From the NCBI GenBank assembly GCA_023079485.1, contig CM041104.1, positions 3,535,676 through 3,599,675 of the forward strand: a DNA stretch of 64,000 bases, given 5' to 3'. Below the pieces are notes generated by a model that was not told the DNA's origin, did not search any database, and was given only the letters and a program-made list of their open reading frames with translations. This stretch comes from Archilochus colubris (taxonomy: Eukaryota; Chordata; Aves; Apodiformes; Trochilidae). A program made the translations under genes and the position numbers. Shown in pieces: positions 1 through 10,956 of this stretch. The number at the start of each line of letters is the position of its first letter. The stretch's first letter is position 1.

Positions 1-694
1 TGTGTTGGAAACTGTTCTCTGAATGGCTAGCATGGAAGCACTCTGATTTATTTTTTTTCCTCTCCTGACTAGCTGTTTTTGCATAGCACTCCCCATTCTC
101 ACTGAAGTTGTCTTGAAAATTGATTCTTCCTCTCCCTTATGCTTTTCAACAGAGGGGAAAAAATATGATCTTGAATTCCACAAGGCAGAGATGAGTTTTT
201 GTGGTCTCTAGTGGAGCAAATGGGATTGTTTAGTGAAAGACCTGGCTGTGCTTGCAGGTGAATAATGTGTGCTCTGGGCCATAGAGACTGTAGGAACAGT
301 GTAGAGAGAATTCAAGTTACTATTTTTCTTCTTGAATGGCAATGAGTAGCACCTAGGAGTTTTTGTGGATTACTGGATTGAGTGAGGAGGTATTTGGGAG
401 CCAGGTTATTAACTTGTACCTCTGTCAGCAAGGTGTTGGGATCAGAAGCAGAGTCCATGGGCTTGATTGAAAAGCCAGCAGCTTTCTGCAGTCCTTGCAC
501 TGCTCCACCAGCAGCTCTCCTCCTCCTGGCAACCTGGGCTCCTGCATTTATTTATTAACTTTGCAGCTGAGAAAGGATAAATAGGAATGGCAAAAAGGAT
601 TCTTCGACTCTGTGTGTATGTCAAACCCACTGTAGCTCCAGCTACTCCCAATCCTTGGTCCCCCAATCCTTCTCCACTCTCAATGGCTTTTGTT

Positions 695-1125
695 ACAGAA
701 TCACAGAAAGTTAGGGGTTGGAAGGGACCTCAACACATCAAATCCAACCCCCCTGCCAGAGAAGGGTCACCTGGAGTAGGTCACACAGGAGTATATCAAG
801 GTGGGGTTTGAGTATCTCCAGAGAAGGGGACTCCACAATCTCACTGGGCAGGCTGGGCCAGTGCTCTGGCACCCCTAGGGTGAAAAAGCTTTTTCTTATG
901 TTTAGGTGGAACCTCCTGTGCTCGAGCTTGCACCAGTTGCCTCTTGTCCTATCATTGGACATCACTGAGAAGAGCCTGGCTCCATCCTCCGGGCACTCGT
1001 CCTTTACATACTTATAAACATTAATGAGGTTGCTCCTCAGTCTCTTCCATCCTAAAGAGACTCAGCTTCCTCAACCTTTCTTCACAGGGAAGGTGTTCCA
1101 CTCCCTTCATTCCCAAAGTTTGCTT
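695..1125 (-). mobile_element. CR1 LINE 3' fragment
   Basis: On the plus strand it starts acagaatcacagaaagttagg, followed by ttggaagggacctc, ccaacccccctgcc and cctcttgtcctatc, all in reverse-complement CR1 order. The element therefore runs on the minus strand with its 3' end at 695. It keeps about 430 bp of the 3' part. The left end (ccatcctaaagagactcag, cctttcttcacaggg) also matches the CR1 coding-region end. Several CpGs survive, so it is moderately old. Confidence 0.92.
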
Positions 1126-2162
1126 TAAGCCCCAGAGTTTGGGCATTAGTCTCAGCATCACCACCCACACCAGTCCCTGCTGGCTCCCTGGGCCAGAGGC
1201 ACAAACCCTCTGCCAAAATACAAGATGGGAAAACATTCTGGCTTAAGGTTTCTTTCTTCCTGGCCACTCCATCACTTCCCTAGATATCTGGGTGCTGGTG
1301 GCCACATGTCCCCCTTCAGCAGTACCTCTGGTTGTGGTGGGGCTGTTGTTCTGTTGAAACCATCATCTCCATGACAGTCTTCCAGAGCAGAGCCATGCTG
1401 GTACCTGCTTCTGAAGCAGGTAGGTATAAGCTCTATTTTTACCTCAACTCTGAGGTTTTATCTTGCAGAAACACATTGTTTCTAGGTGCCTTTGACACTG
1501 GTGTAGTTCCTTGCAGAGCCTCTGCGGCTTCTTTTAAATCTTTGCACATTTTCTGCCTCTGATAGTTTCCTGTGATATACAAGTGAAGCAGTTAACTCCC
1601 ACCATCACTTACTGTATTTGTTTGAGTGTCTGCACACCAGGAAACATGCTGCAGTCATTTACCTCCCTCCCTCCCCAGCAATGCCCAAGGCACCCAGCAT
1701 TTGGGTGCCTGCAACTCTCCTGGTTATGCAGCTGCTGACAGCAGAAGGACCAGCTTAGCACGGGCCCAGTGTGTTTATTTTTTGCAGCTAAATTCCTCGA
1801 GCACCTGCATCAGAGTGATAAACAATGCAGGATGTGCTGCTTGTTTGCTTTCCAAAAGGAAGTGATGTAGATTTGCTGCTACATCAGTGCAATGGGATTT
1901 TGCAAAGTAAACAGCACTGAGTGTGGTCAGTGATGGGCTGAACAGGTCCTGGGGAAGGCAGCACTGTGTTGTGTTCCCCTCTTCCCAGGCAGCCTGTTTT
2001 CCTTAGCTGTGCCCAGACTTGGAGAGAAATCAGGAAGGGTTTGGTCTGGGTGGATGAAGGTCTCCTATGAGATACCTTGAGGGATCACAGGACACCTCTC
2101 CCAGCTGGCTTTATGTTCAGATGCTTGGCAGACTGAAAATTCAACAGTCATCTAATCATGGG
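1126..2162. other. Intron, nothing recognisable
   Basis: Mixed-composition intronic DNA between two CR1 fragments. No gene or motif cluster. The first 100 bp could be a further, unrecognisable part of the CR1 at 695-1125. Confidence 0.6.
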
Positions 2163-2410
2163 CATAGAATCAGAGTGGTTTGAGTGGGAAGGGACCTTTA
2201 AAAGTCATGTAGTACACCCCTCCCCTTGCAGTAAGCAGGGACATCTTCAGCTCCATCAGGTTGCTCCATCCAACCTGACCTTGAATGTTTTCAGGGATGG
2301 GGCATCTACCACTTCTCCAAGCAACCTGGGCCGGTGTCTCACCACCCTCACCATAAAAAATTTCCTTCTGCTCAAAGTATATGAGATCAAGATCTGCCCT
2401 CAAGGACAAA
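2163..2410 (-). mobile_element. CR1 LINE 3' fragment, degraded
   Basis: It reads atagaatcagagtggtttgagtgggaagggacc, then gcagggacatcttcagctccatcaggttgctcc and ccaagcaacctgggccggtgtctcaccac. This is the reverse-complement CR1 3' end of the subtype with a 'gcagggacacctcccactagaccaggttgctc' segment. It is diverged and 5'-truncated. Confidence 0.88.
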
Positions 2411-3140
2411 AACCTTGAGGAAACCCCAACCCCTGCTCCATGAACAGCAGATATATAAGCAAGAGCAGCTTTGGCCTTTAAATTAATAATGCATTTCTTT
2501 GAGCATCATTCCTCTCCCTCACTGTGGCTGGGAGAAGGAGAGGAAGCTGGATGGATGATTTGGTGGCTTTGCTGTTTTGCTGCCTTGTGCTGCTTTTGCT
2601 TCTTTTCAACATTGCCCATGAAAGGGTTAAGCAGAATTTTGATATCTGCAATATTTTCATGCTTATACATTCTGTTTCTCATTTCCATGACAAAGATGGT
2701 AGGAAGAGCAGAATAAGGTACAGAATTTGCAGAGCAATTTTGAGACTGTAATGAGAACAGAAAATAGTAGGGGGAGAAGAATTGTAATTAGAATATGAAA
2801 TGGGAAAAAAATTAATCTATTTCCATGTCAGTCTTAAGACTAAATTCTGGTGCTCTCTGTAGCTTTCAGTGGATGGATTTGTGTGTATGTGAAGAGTGTG
2901 TACTTTTGATGGCTCTGAAAGGTCCAGGTAAATGAGTTTAAGTCCTATTTCCCCCAAATAATGTAATAACAATATTTTTGTGTGCAGCATTCACAGAAAA
3001 CCAGGCAGTCTCTTAGATAAATGAATGTTGCTCCATGAACAATGGCATTCAAGATCTTTCCTGCCCGGAGTACAAGGGGATAAAAGGGGATGCTGGAGAT
3101 GCTTGTGGGGTGGAGGTCCACATGGGCACCTGGGTGAGCA

Positions 3141-3400
3141 TCACATATCACAGAATCACCCAAATACTGTTGGGTGGGAGGGACCTCTGTGTGTCCAAGC
3201 TCCCAGGCAAAGCTGGGCCAACAAGATGAGGTTGTGCAGTGCCAGATCCAGCTGGACTGGAGTATCTCCAGGGATGGAGATCCCACAGCCTCGTGGTCTC
3301 ATATTTGGCTACCCACATGCTGGAAAATGTTTTTCCAAGTATCTCATGAGATTATGTCTACCCATGGAGCTTCCAGCACCTCATAGGTCAGGGTCATCTT
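3141..3400 (-). mobile_element. CR1 LINE 3' fragment, degraded
   Basis: It starts cacatatcacagaatcacccaaat with gggagggacctctg, then ctggactggagtatctccagggatggagatcccacagcctc and ccaagtatctcatgag. The order of these blocks matches a minus-strand CR1 with small insertions and losses. Confidence 0.75.
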
Positions 3401-3419
3401 GAGCTTAATGGTTTGATTT

Positions 3420-4125
3420 ACTATTCCTCTCTAGTTTGTCCAGTTGTTGTTCTGGATCTTTCTAGGCCACAGAATCTCACAGTAAGAGGTTTTGCTGTTG
3501 GGTCCTGTATGAAGAAGTTCTCTGTAAGAATATTAACTCCACTGGCTAAGTATTTCAGTGTCTGCTTCCAGGGGATTGGGCTATGAGAACCAGAGCCATC
3601 CCCTGTTCTCATCTCATGATTTCATTTAGAGCTCTGTCAAGTCCCTATATACATTACCTCTTTTCCTCACCTGTGTACACCATTCCACACCTCAGGTCCT
3701 CCCTTCTATTGTCCTTTGTCCCTCTCCAAACTCTACAGATGATATAATAATGCTTCATCTTTTATTCTCCGTTATTTCCCTAATTGCTCCTAAAAATTCA
3801 ATTGCATTTTTGGCAGGTGCTGAGGACTGAGCAAAACTTGGAAGGGAAGTCTCCAGAATGAGTGCATGGTGTCTCTCCTGGACAGCAACAGCTATTTTAA
3901 GGCCCATTGTCATATCTGTATTGTTAGGATTGCTTTTCTCCAGTGCATTACTTTGCATTTATTGACATTAAATTTAATCTTCCATTTCCTCACTGCCACT
4001 TAGTACTGCGAGAATCTTAATGCAAAGCTATTCAAAGTGGCTTTCAGTTTTGGCTAGCCTGAATAATTTTTATCTCATTAATAAACTTGAATTCTTCTGG
4101 ATCACTTCTATTGTGAACTGAATAG
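3420..4125 (-). mobile_element. Ancient CR1 LINE, end of the ORF2 coding region, degraded
   Basis: Read on the minus strand, 3958-3755 translates as a stretch with NPNNTDMTMG, LKIAVAVQER and AIREITENK. This matches the conserved block after the reverse transcriptase of older sauropsid CR1 elements (NPNYT..MG, L.VT.QERDLGV, IKKGIENK). Flanking minus-strand DNA fits the same element: the reverse complements of attactttgcatttattgacatt (3948-3970) and of the 3520s (aacttcttcatacag). Stops and frameshifts interrupt it, and the avian 3' octamer end is not visible. It is a much older insertion than the other CR1 fragments here. Confidence 0.72.
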
Positions 4126-5034
4126 GTTTTAGTGAAGGTGAATCAGGGACCATGATCCTCCTCTTTCTAAAAGTCCAAGGGGTGTAGTGTCATCAGCTTT
4201 GAGCAAGAGGGCCTTTCCTTTTGTCCCACAACAAGTTGGGTTTGCCTTCTATGAGCCCTTTTTTTGTTTGTTTTGTTTTGAGGAACTGTGTGGAAACTTC
4301 ACCCAGAAGATCATTTTCCCCTTGCCAGGTACTTGTTGACCCTTCAGCAAACACTACAGTGGGATGCAAAGCTTGACATCCCAGTTTTACCCTGGTCTGG
4401 CACCTTCCCCTTGCCACCTGGCTGGTTTTGGAGCAGTAGCAGTGTGCTGGGCACTGTGTTTGGTACCTCCCATTGCTTAAGAGCCAAGGATGTTTGGATG
4501 TGGGAGTTACTCCCAATTTTGTTGGTTTGTTTTATATTTTTCCTACTGGCCATCCCTGTCTGAGAACTGCTGAGATGGGTATTTCCAGGGGAGCTGCACC
4601 CCTTGGGACAGGGTTTGAGAACAATCCCTTTGGATTACAAGCTGATGCAAATCATTCCTGGCTTTCCCACTGGGTTTTGGATTCTTGGCAGTCTGTATTG
4701 GACCTGGGTCACCCTTGGTACCGCCAGCTGTGCAGCAGGTTTCCTGCTGCTGGCACAATTGAGAAATAACCATTATTAGGCCTTTATCCTAGTTGTGAAT
4801 TGCTCTTAAAACCACCAAACCACTTTTTACGAGATGGTTTTAAGCTTTAAGAATTAATTCAGCTCATTCTGATTTGACCTTAGGATAATTTGTGAGAATA
4901 CTGACTGTGTGCAGAAACCCTGCCACCCTAAGTCCCTGGTGATGCTTGCTCAGCTGTGCCACCTGCTCAAGGAAGTGCCCTGGTGTCCTGCTCTCTTTTA
5001 GTGACATTTGCCCTGAAGCAAAGAGCAGTGTGTG

Positions 5035-5072
5035 GCCAGGCTGGAGATGCTGAGCCAGGCTGGAGATGCTGA
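5035..5072. repeat. Tandem duplication, 19 bp x 2
   Basis: The unit gccaggctggagatgctga occurs twice, exactly, at 5035-5053 and 5054-5072. Confidence 0.95.
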
Positions 5073-6229
5073 GCTTTCCTCACAGGAGGCTCCTGGAGAA
5101 GGAGGGGGGGGGGTCATAAATCTACTGCTTAACCTCTGACCCTCTTTGACAGGATCAGCCCAGGGGCTATCCAAGCATTTCAGCAGACAAATAAATAACA
5201 CTAAGGGGATCACTTTGGCCCAGAGGTTGTGTAAAGACATTAATGGGGAAGCTGCAGTTAGAGACATTAAGCTGAGCTCTGCAATGTGTTCCCCAAAGAG
5301 GTGTGATGCTGAATTACTCCTCTTGGAAGTCTCTGCAGGCAGCAGTGCTGAAGTGAATATTTCCCATCCCAGGAACTTAGCAGAGATGTGTGCTGGTAAA
5401 AACAATCCTTGCTGGTGTTGGGGTTGCTGGGTTTGGTGTTGGTGCCTGGCACACCCCTAGGGCCAAGCCTGGTGCACAGAGGTGCCTCATGCTGTGGAGA
5501 GCAGTGTCCTGGGACATGGGGCTGGAAGCACCACAGCAAAAATATAGTTCCAGCAGAATGGGACTTACTGCTCAAGTAATGCTTGCCTGATAAAAATTAA
5601 TTGTGGAGAAAGCTACTTCTGTAAAACTTTCTACAGAAGAGTTGTATTTCTGCTTGGTGGGTAGGGTGCCACTAGAGGCAGCTAAATGAGCCCCAGTAAC
5701 ATGTGGACTGCCTTTTTTTTTTTTTAATGAAGAGTATTACGTATGTCACTGACTGTGTTACACAAGTTTTCTTGTATCCTAACTTTTATTCACTGAACAC
5801 TTCTGAAGGGGCATTTTTCTCATGGTATTACTGTGTGGGTCACTCTGTGTCGATGCGGGTGGTGGCTGAGGTGTGATGTGATGGACAAAAAACCAGCTGC
5901 ACCCAGTGAAAGGTGATATCCCCAGTGTGCCCATTTTGGAGGCAAGATTGTAATGAGAGGAACTTGCTGCCCCCTTACTTGTCCTGTGTCCTGGCACAAG
6001 GAGGCAAAACTGAGAGAAAAGTGTTTATAGCTCTGAGCAGCTGTAGTCACTGGAACCACCATGTTTGTTCTTCACTGGGTGTTGAACAGCTCCTTGGTGA
6101 TGATGGCTTTTAGGATTTGCAGTAACAGCCCAGCCACTGTTTAAAGCTCCAGATCCTCAGTGGATTTGCAGTTGAGGTGTTCTGGTCCAGTATTGTCAAC
6201 AATGAGTGTTAATATTTAGGTATAACTCC

Positions 6230-6305
6230 TGGAAAAAAAAAAAAAAAGCCCAAACAGAAAAAAGACAAACAGAAAACCCCACACCAAACTCAAAACCCAC
6301 CACAC
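6230..6305. repeat. A-rich low-complexity sequence
   Basis: A 15-A run followed by A/C-rich sequence (aaacagaaaaaagacaaacagaaaacc). Nothing else is seen. Confidence 0.8.
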
Positions 6306-7989
6306 TTAAAGAACTAAAATGAAAGGAAATAAGAAGTTTGGAAGGTTTTTGAAATCTTGTCACTAAAGGCATTCCTGGGATGAGTGCTTGCCAACACATT
6401 CCTTACAAAGCCGAGGTTTTCATCTCAGCTTCTGATGCTCAGGAAATAGAAGTATGTGATGAGATTCATAATAAAATTGTACAAGCTGGCAGTGCCATCC
6501 ATGAGGAAGTAACACCTCTGACTCTTGGCAGGAGGTTGTGTTTCTTTCCATTGGGTCCTTCCCAGTTAACAAACATTTGTTCTCCGTGTTTGCACAGAGC
6601 AGGGATCACCCGGCTGCTTTGCTCTGGCTCAGCTTGTAGCACAAGTTTATTTTTCTTACTCATTTCCATCTTATTAACATGGAACCCCTATGACCTCTGG
6701 GCAAATTTACAGGTTTGAAAACACAGTTGTATTGCAAAAATAACAAACTAGAGTCTAGAAAAGCAATAAAAATAAAGAGAAGTGCTTCACAGCACATCAT
6801 CTGAGTCAGCCCAAGCCCTGGCTGGGTGGGTGGATGCTGGCAGCACTCTGCCCCTGGGCTTGCAACCTGGAAAAGTTGAGGTTTAAGAATTGTATTTTCT
6901 AAAGTAAATTCTCTGTCACAAACTCAATTTCAGAGGGTGGTTTGTCACAGACAAGAACTGTCCTCGTGTCTCTTGCTTGGTCTCCAAATACCCAGTGCTG
7001 TAACCCGTGCTGAGATGCAGACCTGGAGGCTCAGCTCAGTGTCTGCCACACCCACTCCTTGGGATTCCTGGTCTGAATGGGGCTGCCAGCATCCTCCTCA
7101 TCCATCAGTGCCAGGTGAAGCCACCTCCAGTGGCAGGAGATGGGGTTCTGCCCCCCTTCATCTGCTTTGGGGTTGATGTCACCAGCAGATGCGGGCAGCA
7201 TGCTGGCCATCAGTGTGCTGTCATTCCCAGGCTCTGGAGGAGTCTGGGCAGATTCCTCGGAGAGAATTTTCTTTATTTTTATTTAATCTGGTGAGTAGAG
7301 TTGTTTCTATCTAGAGTTGTTTCTCTTATGCTCTATTCTGAGCATAAGAGGTGAGACAAGTTTGAGATGGGATAAAGCAGCATGGGGCTTCAGGACCCTC
7401 TTCTAAAGGAGTGGTCCTTGGTTGTGCTTGTAGGCAACCATCACTAGCAGAAATCAGTGCAAGCTGGACAAAAATGGGTCCACGCCTCAGAAGGAGAAAA
7501 AACAACAAATCCCATCTTCCCACCTCTCCTGGTTTCCCCCCTTGGCTACACCACGTTTGCATTTCTCAGGTTTTCGAGCAAAAGTCAGGGATGCAAAGCA
7601 CTGAGCTAGGAGTGATCCTGGCTCACCTCAGCTTCCTGCTCATCTCATGAAGGGGAAGGGTTAGAATTTACCCCAGCCACCCAGGTGTTTAACAGGCTGC
7701 TGCTGTTAGCTGAGGAATAACAAAAAATTCATAATTACTAAAAAGCAAAGGGATGATTGAGACAACTGCATTGAGAGTGGGCTCCTTTCAAATTATGACT
7801 TGAAAATGATCCCCACCACTCCACAGGATACACCATTCAATAGAGGTTTGATCCATTTGGGGGGCACAGAGGGTGATGAATGGATGGACCCACATCCAGA
7901 GGTGCTGAGAAGGTTTGACACCCCCCCAGTGTGTGACCAAAGAGAAAAGGAAAGAAGCATTTATAATGAAAGAGAAATATTAAAATGTC

Positions 7990-8330
7990 TGTTTCTGCTG
8001 TAAATCTACCTGGAATGCTGGAGCTGATTGTTTTGAAGTGCATTCTGTAGCAAAACAATAATGAGAAGGAGAGCACATTACTTATCTCCTCTACCTGGCT
8101 GGTGTATAAGCGACAAAAATCTAATTGAAAAAATCCTGGTGGAAGAATTTCTAATAAATTTGTTTGCACAGTCATAGCCTGGAGGAGAGGGGGGAAAAAT
8201 CCAATCAGCAGTGGGGAAGTTCCAAAGTTTTCTTTGCATTTTGAGTCTTGATTTTCAGGCTCACTGCTCAGCCTGGCAATCAGAGGCACTGTAATTTTGA
8301 AGGCAGGATTCATTACAGTTATTATGAAGG
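7990..8330. promoter_or_regulatory. Possible conserved noncoding stretch
   Basis: Repeat-free sequence with ggagctgattgttttgaagtgcattc, acaataatgagaaggagagcac, ataagcgacaaaaatctaattgaaaaaatcc and ctaataaatttgtttgc. A 210-codon minus-strand open frame covers it but resembles nothing. Weak candidate. Confidence 0.22.
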
Positions 8331-9469
8331 CATCAAGGGCAGAAGGAAGAGTGGAAAAGAGGTAGGGGAATAGTAGGAAGACATAAAAAAATAGATTCTG
8401 ACAAACAGGGTCTGTATCAACAGAGTGATACAGAGAGGACACAGTGCTTGTCCTGCCCTGGACCACCACGTTGAAAGATACTTTTTGTTTTCTGAATGTA
8501 GATTCTCAGAAGAAACTTGTTTTCTGGAGAAGAGCTGTTTCAAACAGGTCTTTAGTCTTGATCTATAAAATACTGTGCTGGAGCAAGACAAAAGTGTGGT
8601 GCTTGTGTGTGAGGAAAGGGGGTGGCTGGCTGGGTGTACATCATTTGTGTATTTAAACATTTCAGAGCTGTGATGGCTTTGACTTAGGAGCTCTTCTTTT
8701 CCTAATGGGAAAGTTCTGTTGTACAAATTCCTAGATGGTTCCAGGGATGGACAGAACTGTCTCTCCCCACTGGAATATTTGCTCTCCCTTCAGGGCAGCA
8801 GGCTAGAAGGCTCTTGTGCAGCTCACCTGAACATCTCAGGGCACAGTCTCAGTATGCAGTGGCTTTTCCATGTCCACCAGTGTCCTGCAGCTGTGGATGT
8901 ACAGCCCTGAGAGGCCCTACAGCCTCAGGGTGGCTGCTCAGGCTCAAGGATCTACCTGGTGGGTTTTTTTGTGGAGAACTGGGACCTCGGGACCATAATT
9001 TTCCCTGTTCCAAAAAGATTGACTTCCCAAAACCCAGTGCTGCTGCCTGTGCCAAATCAGAGTCCGACTCCTCCTGTAGAGCCTGGGTCCTGCTGGTGCA
9101 AAGCTGAGCATCACCAACAATGTGCCACCTCTCTTTCAAAGAGCCCTTTCTGCTGGTTTGGCAGAAGGTATTTAGGCTGTGGAGCTGATTGAGTCTTGAT
9201 GCCTTTAAAGCATGGTGTCTTCCCACTTGGAAGCACAGCAGCTCCAGATGGATCTGTGATAGCAGGAGCTGGCTGTGCTAGTGATCATTTTACAGGTGGA
9301 GGGCAATACGGTTTGAAGTCGATGGCACCTGGCTGACTTCTGAGTGAACTGCTGGTCTTGGCAAGCCTTTTGGGCTGCAGATGCTCACTGTATCCCATGG
9401 CTGCTTCCCTGCTGAGGGGTTTAACCAAACCCTGTGGGTGTGCAGGGATCCCCTTCCACCCTGCTGCGG

Positions 9470-9960
9470 CTGCTGTCGGGATTAGTTAATGAGTGTCACA
9501 ATACCCACACTAATTTTGCTGCTTTTAATTGGTTTGTTCTGCTATCCCAGTGGATAATTTGGCAATTAGAGGGTGTCTGTGCACTCTGGCACTGAGCAGA
9601 GCTGTGTTCCTCCCTCCCCATGGTTTTACTGACTCCGCGGACTTTAATAGCTAATCCCGTGTCACTCTGAGAAATGGAAATGTGATTAATAATCTACGCT
9701 GCAAGTCTTCACCTGGCTTTATTTAGATTTCTCTTTTATTGGTCTTAATATGACCTATTTCTATGAAAGCATAACTGGTATCTGCTTCTTATCAGAGAGC
9801 GAGGGGTCAACAATCTTCAATTTACCATCTGGCTTGCAAGGGCAGGACCTGGCTCTTCCCCTTGTTAAGTGTGTGGTGTCATTCACAGCTGGCACCTTCC
9901 TCCCTGTCTCCGGAGTGGTTTATGGCATAGCTCATTTTATTGCAGTAATTAATTTGTGAA
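9470..9960. promoter_or_regulatory. Candidate enhancer with clustered homeodomain sites
   Basis: Six ATTA/TAAT cores fall in 9481-9569 (attagttaatgag, ctaatttt, tttaattgg, ggataattt, gcaattaga). TAATCC, the K50-type site used by OTX/PITX proteins, is at 9652-9657. The sequence gtgattaataatc is at 9682-9694 and TAATTAATT at 9946-9954. There is no repeat and no reading frame that makes sense. The block lies about 1 kb upstream of the TOX2 exon. Motifs are seen directly; enhancer function and conservation are inferred. Confidence 0.4.
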
Positions 9961-10016
9961 CTTAGCCTTGAGAAGGGCCCCAGCCGTGCTTCGAGGCAGA
10001 GACCATCCTGGAGGGC

Positions 10017-10034
10017 TTTTTTTTTTTTTTTTTT
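10017..10034. repeat. Poly(T) tract, 18 bp
   Basis: An uninterrupted run of 18 T directly after the homeodomain-rich block, with no retroelement attached. Confidence 0.95.
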
Positions 10035-10533
10035 ATCGTGCCTCTGCAACTGAAGCAAGTGAAAAAGCTCCCTCTGTAGCTAATTAATGAGGTTTCCAGT
10101 TCTCCACAGGGGGGTTGTAGCCTAATAACTGGATTAGCAGTTTGGAACAGGTCAAAGGGAGCTGGCATGTTTGATGGGGCAGCCAGGGCACAAATGAACC
10201 CCGGGGGAGAGGAGATGGGGGGGTTGTCCCTTCTTGCAAATAAGTTTGCAAAGAGTTTGCAAACAGCAAACTGTCAAGGTGGGCAGTGGGGCTCTGCAGA
10301 GAACTGCTTGGGTATGGGCTGGAGTGGTTTTCTACATTGATGCTCTAGCTTTGCTTTGGTGGTTATGGAGTATGTTGTTATCTGGAAGCAGACTGAATGG
10401 GACCAGCCTGGCTTGGAAATTTCCATTGCTCAAAGTGTTTTAAAGCTGGTTGATGGTCCAGTGGAAATTCTAGCAAGAACTTAATTTGAATGACCTTTGC
10501 TGCTGAGTACAGCAGTGGTTTTAACATTCCGTA

Positions 10534-10632
10534 TCATAGACAGGTTTGGATTGAAAGGAACCTTAAAGACCATCTAGTTCCAACCCCCCTGTACGTGCAG
10601 GAACATCTCCCACTAGATCAGGTTGCAGTGCT
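10534..10632 (-). mobile_element. CR1 LINE 3' fragment (about 100 bp)
   Basis: It reads atcatagacaggtttggattgaaaggaaccttaaagaccatctag, then ccaacccccctg, gcaggaacatctcccactagatcaggttgc. This is a minus-strand CR1 3' end truncated after about 100 bp. It sits 250 bp upstream of the TOX2 exon acceptor. Confidence 0.85.
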
Positions 10633-10863
10633 TTGGTTTATTAGCTAGAACTGGAGTGATTAATTATTTTACTAAAAAAGTAACAGAAATGTGCTCTGTT
10701 ACTGTGTCCCATGGCAATAACAAGGATGTATGTGCACTGATACATGCCTAGAAGTTTTAGAGGACCATCTCAGGTTTTACTTCTGGGTATCTTGGTGTGA
10801 AGACCCAGGAAAGTAGTGGGGATGCATGGAACCCTGCTGTTCAGGTGGCACTTCACTAACTCT

Positions 10864-10884
10864 AACTTTCCTTTGTCTTTCTAG
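10864..10884 (+). other. Splice acceptor of the 22-codon TOX2 exon
   Basis: A polypyrimidine run (taactttcctttgtctttct) leads directly into AG at 10883-10884. It is a strong canonical 3' splice site, and the conserved TOX-family reading frame starts at the next base. Confidence 0.9.
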
Positions 10885-10950
10885 TTTGATGGGGAGAACA
10901 TGTACGTGGGAATGAATGACAACGCCCAGGAGTTCCTGTCAGCAAACCAG
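10885..10950 (+). CDS. TOX2: TOX2 internal coding exon (22 codons)
   Basis: This 66-bp exon is flanked by a strong pyrimidine-rich acceptor ending ctttctag and by the donor gtaagc. It reads without a stop as 22 codons starting FDGENMYVGMND and ending SANQ. TOX-family proteins (TOX, TOX2, TOX3) carry an FDG(E/D)xxY segment near the N-terminus, just before the acidic transactivation region. The YVGM and the Q at the end, joined directly to TYNGQ of the next exon, fit TOX2. TOX2 is a nuclear HMG-box DNA-binding protein studied in NK-cell and follicular helper T-cell differentiation and in ovary. The exon is too short for a long open frame and was found by its splice sites. Both ends are phase 0, so skipping it keeps the frame. 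The start FDGENMY looks more like TOX than human TOX2, but the next exon settles the paralogue. Residue comparison is from memory of the family, not from a search. Confidence 0.9.
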
Positions 10951-10956
10951 GTAAGC
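10951..10956 (+). other. Splice donor of the 22-codon TOX2 exon
   Basis: The sequence is CAG|GTAAGC, matching the consensus at every position except the last. It is a strong 5' splice site. Confidence 0.9.

Larger units (their letters stand above)
4126..7989. other. Intron, little recognisable
   Basis: Apart from the 19-bp tandem duplication, a G10 run at 5104-5113, a short poly(T) near 5712 and an A-rich patch at 6230, it is ordinary intron. Open frames are short and resemble nothing. Confidence 0.6.
1..10884 (+). other. TOX2: TOX2 intron upstream of the 22-codon exon (5' end outside window)
   Basis: Every base before 10885 appears to be intronic: no open frame resembles a known protein and no first exon of TOX2 is visible. 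The repeats and candidate elements inside it are listed separately. The remaining stretches (1-694, 1126-2162, 2421-3140, 4126-9470) are ordinary mixed-composition avian intron with occasional homopolymers. Confidence 0.8.

Noticed and set aside
7837..8469. 210-codon minus-strand open frame
   Set aside because: Hydrophobic stretches come from poly(A/T)-rich DNA. No family resemblance, no upstream promoter and no splice context.
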